NCBI GenBank assembly: GCA_964634325.1
Contig: CAZWJF010000007.1
Span: 1-64,000, forward strand
Reading direction: 5' to 3'
From: JAJXWB01 sp964634325
Lineage (GTDB): Bacteria; Pseudomonadota; Alphaproteobacteria; Rhizobiales; Beijerinckiaceae
DNA length: 64,000 nucleotides
Part shown: in pieces, positions 58,743-64,000 of the stretch
How positions within the stretch are numbered: the stretch's first letter is position 1
Layout: the number at the start of each line of letters is the position of its first letter
Notes under the pieces: generated by a model
The model's input: only the letters and a program-made list of their open reading frames with translations
Database searches by the model: none
Told to the model about the DNA's origin: nothing
Program-made: the position numbers and the translations under genes

Positions 58743-59291
58743 ATGCCCAACAGCGAGGGCGCGACCAGGCCGCCGCCGAACCTGAAAAACGACTATCCGG
58801 CGCAGGTCTATCCGGAGACATACCGGCCGCCGGAATATCTCGCCTATCTCGAGCGCGCCGCCGGCGCGATCAAGACGGTGCGCATCGTCGTCTATGCGGG
58901 CCTGGCGAGCTTCATCCTTCTGGCCGCCTATGGCTTTTTCCTGATCTATCAGCTCACGTCCGACACGCATCGCATGGTCGAGCAGACCGTGCGCATGACC
59001 GAGCAGATGCAGTCGATGGCGCGGATCATGGGCAACCTGCACGATTCCATGTCCGACATGCGTGCGAGCGTCAGCGATATGCGCGGCTCGATCGCGTCGC
59101 TCGACAAGTCGATCGAACAGATGAACGGATCGGTGAGGCATATGGCCAACACGGTCGCGCTCATCCAGCATTCCGCGCGCAATCTCGACCAGAGCGTCGG
59201 CCCCGCCGCCAATGTGATGAATTCGTTCATCCCGTTCTGGGGCGGCGGCTATCCTGGCGCGCCGCCATACGCGCCGCCCGCGGGGCGATGA
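58743..59291 (+). CDS. Membrane protein with coiled coil and Gly/Pro-rich end
   Basis: A 182-residue protein: a Pro/Tyr-rich cytoplasmic N-terminus (about 1-40, with YPAQVYPETYRPPEYLAYLE), one membrane helix (about 47-70), then a long heptad-patterned coiled coil rich in Met, Ser and Gln (about 75-155, TVRMTEQMQSMARIMGNLHDSMSDM) and a FWGGGYPGAPPYAPPAG tail. The closing motif echoes the Gly/Pro/Tyr-rich secreted proteins upstream, supporting membership of the same unit. No family is recognised. Confidence 0.7.
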   Translation: MPNSEGATRPPPNLKNDYPAQVYPETYRPPEYLAYLERAAGAIKTVRIVVYAGLASFILLAAYGFFLIYQLTSDTHRMVEQTVRMTEQMQSMARIMGNLHDSMSDMRASVSDMRGSIASLDKSIEQMNGSVRHMANTVALIQHSARNLDQSVGPAANVMNSFIPFWGGGYPGAPPYAPPAGR

Positions 59292-59303
59292 CGCCGCTCG
59301 GCC

Positions 59304-59317
59304 GCCGGCCTGCCGGC
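59304..59317. terminator. Short palindrome between convergent genes
   Basis: GCCGGC at 59304-59309 and again at 59312-59317 form a six-pair stem with a two-base loop, 13 bases after the coiled-coil gene and before the end of the convergent secreted-protein gene. It could act as a weak bidirectional terminator; there is no T-run. Confidence 0.35.
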
Positions 59318-59380
59318 CTCGGCTGAGGCGCGCCAACTGCGAAGCTTGGTCGGTTTCTGCAGAGGATAGGACGAAGGCGT

Positions 59381-59896
59381 CTATCGCCGACGATGGCGCC
59401 GGCGTTTGTGGCCGTCGTCGATCTTTTCGACCGGCTCGAGGCCGACTTCGGTGAATTCGCCCGTGTCGAAATTCGTCACTTTCATGCGCATCGTCGTGGG
59501 AACGCGATGTGGATCGGCGATCGGCGCGCCGGCCGCCGAGCAATAGGAATCGGACGTCTCGGAAACGGCTATTCCGCGCGGCGATTGCGCAGCGGCGATC
59601 GCCGGATCCCTGTCGTTCTCGACGATGAAGAAATCGACCGCGATCCGTTTGGCGCGTCCTCTTTCGGCCCGCGCGACGCAGGCCACCGAGGTCGTCGCCA
59701 CCCCATCCTTCACGACATAATTCAGATCGAGCGAAGAAAAGACGACGCCCGCTGCACGCATCGGCTTGAAGCCGACGTGAACGGACGTATCTGCGCGGGC
59801 GACGCCAGCCGACAGCGAAATTGCAAACCCGACAAGCGCCGCCGATCGCGCGATCGCGCACATCGCTCCATGCCGGGTGACGCAGAAATTACGCAT
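59381..59896 (-). CDS. Secreted hypothetical protein
   Basis: A 171-residue protein with a hydrophobic signal peptide (SAALVGFAISLSAGVARA, about 18-36). The mature part is beta-rich with two cysteines (SVACVARA and DSYCSAAG) that could form a disulfide, and ends in a very basic KRRRHRRR. Family unknown. ATG at 59896 is preferred to the GTG two codons upstream. It is convergent with the coiled-coil gene. Confidence 0.6.
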   Translation of the reverse strand: MRNFCVTRHGAMCAIARSAALVGFAISLSAGVARADTSVHVGFKPMRAAGVVFSSLDLNYVVKDGVATTSVACVARAERGRAKRIAVDFFIVENDRDPAIAAAQSPRGIAVSETSDSYCSAAGAPIADPHRVPTTMRMKVTNFDTGEFTEVGLEPVEKIDDGHKRRRHRRR

Positions 59897-59969
59897 ACTC
59901 ACAGACGAACTCGCTTATCGACGCGCCACGTGGCTCGCCACTTCCCTCCGGCGGCGCGCTACGACCGAC

Positions 59970-60230
59970 TTAAGCCTTGCCGTGATCGGCCGGGGTCAAC
60001 GTCGCCGCCCCTTTCGGCGCGCAAGCGTTGAGCCAGCGCACGAAAGCTCCGACGGCGAAGATCGCATCGATGATCGCGAAAGGCCAGCTTCCATGCGCGA
60101 GACAGTAAATCGCCGCTGCAGCGCAACCGATCGAAATCGCCAGAAAGGCCCAGACGTTTTTGTTTTCGCAGACGCAGGAGACCAAGGCTGCTGCGCCGAT
60201 AGAGACAAGGAACGGGTATAATCCGCTCAT
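59970..60230 (-). CDS. Small polytopic membrane protein
   Basis: An 86-residue protein with two to three hydrophobic segments (LYPFLVSIGAAALVSCVC, VWAFLAISIGCAAAAIYCLA, FAIIDAIFAVGAFVRWL) and a polar tail. The ATG at 60230 has a GGAGG ribosome site. No family is recognised. It lies downstream of tctA on the same strand, separated by 165 bases. Confidence 0.65.
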   Translation of the reverse strand: MSGLYPFLVSIGAAALVSCVCENKNVWAFLAISIGCAAAAIYCLAHGSWPFAIIDAIFAVGAFVRWLNACAPKGAATLTPADHGKA

Positions 60231-60272
60231 ATGCGCCTCCCCAGGCAATGATCTTGCTCGTTTTTGCTTTAT

Positions 60273-60288
60273 CGGGGTTCGAGCCCCG
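60273..60288. other. Hairpin in the leader of the small membrane-protein gene
   Basis: Arms CGGGG (60273-60277) and CCCCG (60284-60288) with loop TTCGAG. It sits between tctA and the small membrane-protein gene and could be a terminator or leader structure. It resembles a tRNA T-arm but no tRNA is present. Confidence 0.4.
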
Positions 60289-60395
60289 AATGTCATTGAT
60301 TTCGATAAATCGTAATCGACCCGCGCCGCGGCGGTCAATCGCAGGCGTCCGAGGCGCATCGCGCGGATTGTCGCAAGTCCGGCTGCGGCGCAGCT

Positions 60396-61922
60396 TCAGT
60401 CGAAAGCTGTCGAGGCGAGCCTGATCGGCGCGCGCGTTTTGCGAATCCGCGCATAGATCTGCGCGCCGATCAGGAGCGCGCAGATCGCAAGGAAGAAGGC
60501 GCTGATCGGACGTTCGACGAACGTCGCGAGATCTCCATGCGCGATGTTGAGCGCGCGCCGGAAATTCTCCTCGAAGCGCGGACCCAGAACGAAGCCGAGC
60601 AGCATCGGCGCGGGCTCGAAGCGCAGCAGCAGGAGCAGGTAGCCGAAGACGCCGATCGCCAGGGTGACGGCGACGTCGAACAACGAGTTTCGCGTCGCGA
60701 ACACGCCGATGCAGATGAAGAACAGCGCCGACGGATAAAGGTAGCGATAAGGCACCGTCAGCAGCCGCACCCACAGGCCGATCATCGGTACGTTCAGGAA
60801 GACGAGAATGAGATTGCCGATCCAGAAGCTCGCGATCAGCCCCCAGAAGACGTCCGGGTGCTCGACGATCAGGCGCGGTCCCGGCGTGATGTTGTGGATG
60901 ATCAGCGCGCCGAGCAGGAGCGCCATCGCCGCGTCGCCGGGAATGCCGAGCGACATGGTCGGAATGAAGTCGCCCTGGATCGAAGAATGCGTCGAGGCTT
61001 CCGGCGCCGCGACGCCGGCGATGGCGCCACGTCCGAATTGTTCCGGCGTGCGGGAGACCTTCTTCTCGGTGGCGTACGCGATGAACGAGGCGATCACCGG
61101 ACCCGTGCCGGGAATAAGCGAGCACAGGGAGCCGACGAGCGTGCCGCGCAGGATGGGCAAGGCGGCCTCCTTCGCTTCGGCCTTCGAAGGCCGCATGTCC
61201 CTGAATTTCAGCTTGGTGTAAGTCGTGTTCACCGGCGCGACATTGTTGACGCTGCGCAGGAACTCGGCGATGCCGAACAGGCCGAGCGCCAGCGCCACGA
61301 GTTCGATTCCGTCGGCGAGTTCGAAGTGGCCGAACGTGTAGCGTTCGACGCTCGTCGCGGTATCCGTGCCGACGAGCCCGAGCAGCATGCCGAAAGCCGT
61401 CATGGCCACGCCCTTGAGCGGAGAGCCCTTGGCCAGCGTCGAACCCGCCAGCAGGCCGAGCAGCATCAGCGAACAGATTTCCGCCGCCTGAAAGGAAAAG
61501 GCGATCTTGGCGATGTAGGGCGCCATGAACATCATCTGCAAGATGCCGAAGGCCGCGCCGAACACTGCGCCCATCATCGTAATGCCGAGCGCGACGCCGC
61601 CCTTGCCCTGTTTTGTCAGGGGGTAGCCGTCGAGGCACGTGACCGCGTGCGGAGGATGCGACGGCAGGTTCAAGAGAATCGAACAGATCGCCCCGCCATA
61701 TTGCGCGCCGTAGAAGATTCCCGAGATCATCAGGATCGCGGCGACCGGTTTCATGCCGAACGTCAACGGCAGTAGAATAGAGACGGCCGACAGCACGCCC
61801 ATGCCCGGAAGCACGCCGACCAGATTGCCGATCAGGACCCCGATGAAGCAATAGAGAAGGTTGTGCGGTTGAAGCGCGATCTCGAATCCGTGCGCGAGAT
61901 CGGCGAGGCTCGTCCAGATCAT
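60396..61922 (-). CDS. tctA: Tripartite tricarboxylate transporter, large permease TctA
   Basis: A 508-residue permease with about twelve membrane helices. TctA signatures are LIGNLVGVLPGMGVLSAVSILLP near residues 31-53, IFYGAQYGGAICSILLNLPSHP near 68-89, and the repeat copy with LIPGTGPVIASFIAYATEKK and SIQGDFIPTMSLGIPGDAAMALLLGAL. It uses the ion gradient to import a carboxylate delivered by TctC. The last residues RLASTAFD are non-conserved. It follows tctB by 3 bases. Confidence 0.95.
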   Translation of the reverse strand: MIWTSLADLAHGFEIALQPHNLLYCFIGVLIGNLVGVLPGMGVLSAVSILLPLTFGMKPVAAILMISGIFYGAQYGGAICSILLNLPSHPPHAVTCLDGYPLTKQGKGGVALGITMMGAVFGAAFGILQMMFMAPYIAKIAFSFQAAEICSLMLLGLLAGSTLAKGSPLKGVAMTAFGMLLGLVGTDTATSVERYTFGHFELADGIELVALALGLFGIAEFLRSVNNVAPVNTTYTKLKFRDMRPSKAEAKEAALPILRGTLVGSLCSLIPGTGPVIASFIAYATEKKVSRTPEQFGRGAIAGVAAPEASTHSSIQGDFIPTMSLGIPGDAAMALLLGALIIHNITPGPRLIVEHPDVFWGLIASFWIGNLILVFLNVPMIGLWVRLLTVPYRYLYPSALFFICIGVFATRNSLFDVAVTLAIGVFGYLLLLLRFEPAPMLLGFVLGPRFEENFRRALNIAHGDLATFVERPISAFFLAICALLIGAQIYARIRKTRAPIRLASTAFD

Positions 61923-61925
61923 GAC

Positions 61926-62405
61926 CTAGAATCCCTTCACGATCGGCATCTGGACGCGCAGACCCCAGGCCAAGACGACGATGGCGAACGCCGTCAGGCC
62001 GAAGGCGAGCAATGCGGCGCTTCTCCACGTGTTCTGTCGATCGCCGAGCGCGGAGATGAAGACGCAGGCGAACGTCGCCGGCGCCATGCCCGCCCAGGCG
62101 CCGAGCGCGATGAAGGCGACGACGCCCGCGAGAATCGCCGACCAGCCGCGCAGATCGACGCCGACGCGATGGGCGTGGGCCATCGGGCCATAGGCGTCTT
62201 CAGGCGTCGGCTTGCCGGCGGTCGCGGCGATCGCCACGCCGAGGGCGGCGATCAACGCGCTGAGCACGAGCGGGAAGAATCCCGGCCCCATCTCACGCAG
62301 CGTGCCGAGATCGTAGGTCGTCGCCACATAACCTGCGAGAACGCCGATCAGCGTCATCAGCGCGCCGGCGTAATAGTCACGGTGCGTGTCGATCCGTTTC
62401 AGCAT
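61926..62405 (-). CDS. tctB: Tripartite tricarboxylate transporter, small permease TctB
   Basis: A 159-residue membrane protein with four hydrophobic segments. DYYAGALMTLIGVLAGYVATTYDLGTLREMGPGFFP at about residues 10-45 is the typical TctB opening, with MGPGFFP as the family motif. It forms the membrane complex with TctA and lies between tctC and tctA in the operon. Confidence 0.92.
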   Translation of the reverse strand: MLKRIDTHRDYYAGALMTLIGVLAGYVATTYDLGTLREMGPGFFPLVLSALIAALGVAIAATAGKPTPEDAYGPMAHAHRVGVDLRGWSAILAGVVAFIALGAWAGMAPATFACVFISALGDRQNTWRSAALLAFGLTAFAIVVLAWGLRVQMPIVKGF

Positions 62406-62484
62406 GATCGAACCTGCGCGTTCGGGTGAATTGGTCGCCGCGCCACAGGCCGGCGACCGTCGGCCGCCGGCGCGCGCGCCTTCG

Positions 62485-63447
62485 CTATTTGCCTGCCAGG
62501 CCGGCGGCTTCGATCACGGGCTTCCAGCGCTCGTAATCTTCCTTCTGGATCTTGCCGAGTTCCTCGGCCGTGCTGCCGACTGCGGTCAGGTAGACGGATT
62601 TCGCGCGCTCCTTGAACGCGTCCGAATGAATCGCCTCGACCAGCGCCTTGTTCAACTTGGCGACCACGTCGGCCGGCGTCTTCGCCGGCGCGAATATCCC
62701 GTACCAGCCGGAGCCCTGAATCCTGAATCCCTGATCCTCGAAAGTCGGGACGTCGGGCAGATACGGCGAGCGCGCCTTGCCAGAGGTGGCGAGCAGACGG
62801 ATCGCGCCGGCCTTGTGCTGCGCGATCAAATCGGCGAGCGGGGCGCACACCAGCGCCGTTTCGCCGGACATCGCCGCCGTCAGGGCAGGCGCAGTGCCCT
62901 TGTAAGCGATCGCCTGGATTTTCACGCCTGCGTCCGCGGCGTATTTGACCGGCAACAGGTGGGGCAGGGCGCCCAGGCCCGGCACGCCGACATTGCCCTT
63001 GTCCGGATTCTTCTTCAGCCACTCGGTCAGTTCGGCGAGCGTCTTGGCGCCGGACATCGGCCCTGCCGCCAGCCCGAAGTCGAACGTCAACGCCTGCGTC
63101 ACCGGCGCGAAATCCTGGAACGCGTCGTAGGGCAGGTTCTTGAACACGGTCGGGAACAAGACCATCGTGCCGAACGGCGTGAACAGCAGCGTATTGCCGT
63201 CGGGCGGGGCATGCTTGACTTCGCGCACGCCAATGCGTCCGTCGGCGCCGGGCTTGTTGTCGACGATCGCGGAAATGCCGAGTTTCTTTTGCAGATCGTC
63301 GGCGAGCACGCGCACGAGAATGTCGCCGCCGCTGCCGGGCGCATAGGGGTAGATGAATTTCAGCAGATCGGCCGCGAGGGCCGCCCCGCCGAAAACGCCG
63401 CCGGCCGCCGCGCTCGCGACGCCAGCCATGAACTGCCGTCTGTCCAT
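62485..63447 (-). CDS. tctC: Tripartite tricarboxylate transporter, substrate-binding protein TctC/Bug
   Basis: A 320-residue periplasmic binding protein of the Bug family. It starts with a Tat-like signal (MDRRQFMAGVASAAAGG; only a RR pair, so Tat use is uncertain), then FIYPYAPGSGGDILVRVLADDLQKKLG, the canonical Bug N-terminus, and NKPGADGRIGVREV. Bug proteins bind carboxylates such as dicarboxylates or aromatic acids. An aromatic acid would fit the lig genes, but this is inference. The ATG at 63447 follows GGGAGGAA, fixing the start over a longer frame. Confidence 0.92.
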   Translation of the reverse strand: MDRRQFMAGVASAAAGGVFGGAALAADLLKFIYPYAPGSGGDILVRVLADDLQKKLGISAIVDNKPGADGRIGVREVKHAPPDGNTLLFTPFGTMVLFPTVFKNLPYDAFQDFAPVTQALTFDFGLAAGPMSGAKTLAELTEWLKKNPDKGNVGVPGLGALPHLLPVKYAADAGVKIQAIAYKGTAPALTAAMSGETALVCAPLADLIAQHKAGAIRLLATSGKARSPYLPDVPTFEDQGFRIQGSGWYGIFAPAKTPADVVAKLNKALVEAIHSDAFKERAKSVYLTAVGSTAEELGKIQKEDYERWKPVIEAAGLAGK

Positions 63448-63514
63448 GTCTTCCTCCCTCTTCCTCGTTGTCTCCGTCCGGCTCTTGATCGGCCGGTCGG
63501 TTCGTATCAAACCA

Positions 63515-64000
63515 TCATGCGCCGGTTGCGCGCGTCATCTCCGTCGCCTTCTTGAGCTGTCTGCGCGCGGACGATTGCTCGCGCTCGCTCGTGACGCGCG
63601 TTGGCGCGCCGAACAGGTCCTCATATGAGCGTTCCGACGTCGCTGTCACCTTGTCGAGCAGCCTGAAGAATTGCGCCTGCTCGCGGTCGCTGAGCGCGCC
63701 GAGAAGATCGGCGTTTCTGACCGCGACGAAAGCCAGCACCCGATCGTGAAGACGGCGACCCTCGGCAGTGGTCTCGAACAACGCCTGCCGACGGTCGCTG
63801 GCGTTTGCGCGATGCGAAACGAGCCCCTGTTCGATCAGCCCGGAAATCGTGCGGCTCAGCTGGCCCTTATCGAGATAGAGTTCGCGCGCCAGCGTGGCGA
63901 GCGTGGCCGGCGCCAGCGCGTGAATGGCGCCGAGCGCGCGCCAGTCGCCGACGTTCAGGCCGAACTCGCGCGAAATCCGCAGTTGTCCGGTCCGGTCGCC
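63515..64000 (-). CDS. MarR-family transcriptional regulator (partial, N-terminus beyond window)
   Basis: The C-terminal 161 residues of a MarR-type regulator, truncated by the right edge. The winged helix is visible as TLARELYLDKGQLSRTISGLIEQGLVSHRANASDRRQALFETT, with DRR being the usual wing. It is followed by the helical dimerisation region and a basic end. It lies 67 bases upstream of tctC on the same strand and is a candidate regulator of the tctCBA operon, perhaps sensing its aromatic or carboxylic substrate. Confidence 0.88.
   Translation of the reverse strand, partial: GDRTGQLRISREFGLNVGDWRALGAIHALAPATLATLARELYLDKGQLSRTISGLIEQGLVSHRANASDRRQALFETTAEGRRLHDRVLAFVAVRNADLLGALSDREQAQFFRLLDKVTATSERSYEDLFGAPTRVTSEREQSSARRQLKKATEMTRATGA

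Noticed and set aside
60273..60288. Sequence resembling a tRNA T-arm (CGGGG, TTCGAG, CCCCG)
   Set aside because: The loop has six bases rather than seven and no anticodon or D-arm can be built on either side or strand; treated as a simple hairpin.

Overview
The window is GC-rich, densely coded chromosomal DNA of a metabolically versatile alphaproteobacterium, probably of the order Hyphomicrobiales (Rhizobiales). This placement is an inference from the gene set: NAD-dependent formate dehydrogenase, HupK-type hydrogenase accessory genes, protocatechuate 4,5-cleavage, tripartite tricarboxylate transport and many SDR/crotonase genes. No rRNA, tRNA, CRISPR array, prophage or insertion sequence was recognised.

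Layout. 1-2673 (minus): catabolic-type operon of SDR, crotonase, cyclase-family hydrolase and an edge-truncated Rossmann protein. 2996-8162 (plus): fdsG-fdsB-fdsA-fdsD, a soluble molybdenum/Fe-S/FMN formate dehydrogenase, without the usual fdsC. 8255-13127 (plus): an SDR, then hypC-hupK-like-hypA-hypF, a partial [NiFe]-hydrogenase maturation set with no hydrogenase structural gene in view. 13147-16985: a DUF985 cupin, a small secreted protein, and a large exported caspase-fold protein that has lost both catalytic residues and ends in a glutamine-rich tail. 17189-20556 (plus): ligJ-ligI-ligA-ligB for protocatechuate meta-cleavage, with a REP-like palindrome between ligJ and ligI. 20577-31237: glycogen cluster, glgP-glgX (minus) divergent from glgA-glgB-malQ (plus); no glgC is present.

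31262-44098 is a mixed housekeeping and transport block: ClC channel, YfhO-like membrane protein, MgtA-like P-type ATPase, two methyltransferases, a copper-chaperone-like protein, thioredoxin 2, an ArsB/NhaD-type permease, a quinone oxidoreductase and a ProX editing protein. 44145-49773 (minus) is a complete cecR-ybhG-ybhF-ybhS-ybhR-like ABC efflux operon with a good candidate TetR operator upstream.

50245-59291 (plus) is the most unusual region. A small SCP2-like protein is followed by an RND adaptor and an RND pump carrying a 210-residue tail with five copies of an Arg/Pro motif. Next come an overlapping secreted Pro-rich protein, three exported Gly/Tyr/Trp-rich proteins of the sulfur-globule-protein type separated by near-identical hairpins, a membrane-anchored TPR protein and a membrane coiled-coil protein. 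Order, strand and one start/stop overlap suggest one functional unit, perhaps for export or assembly of an envelope material; the function is unknown and this is the best candidate for an undescribed system. The window ends with two small orphan genes, a tctC-tctB-tctA-type uptake system (minus) and an edge-truncated MarR regulator.
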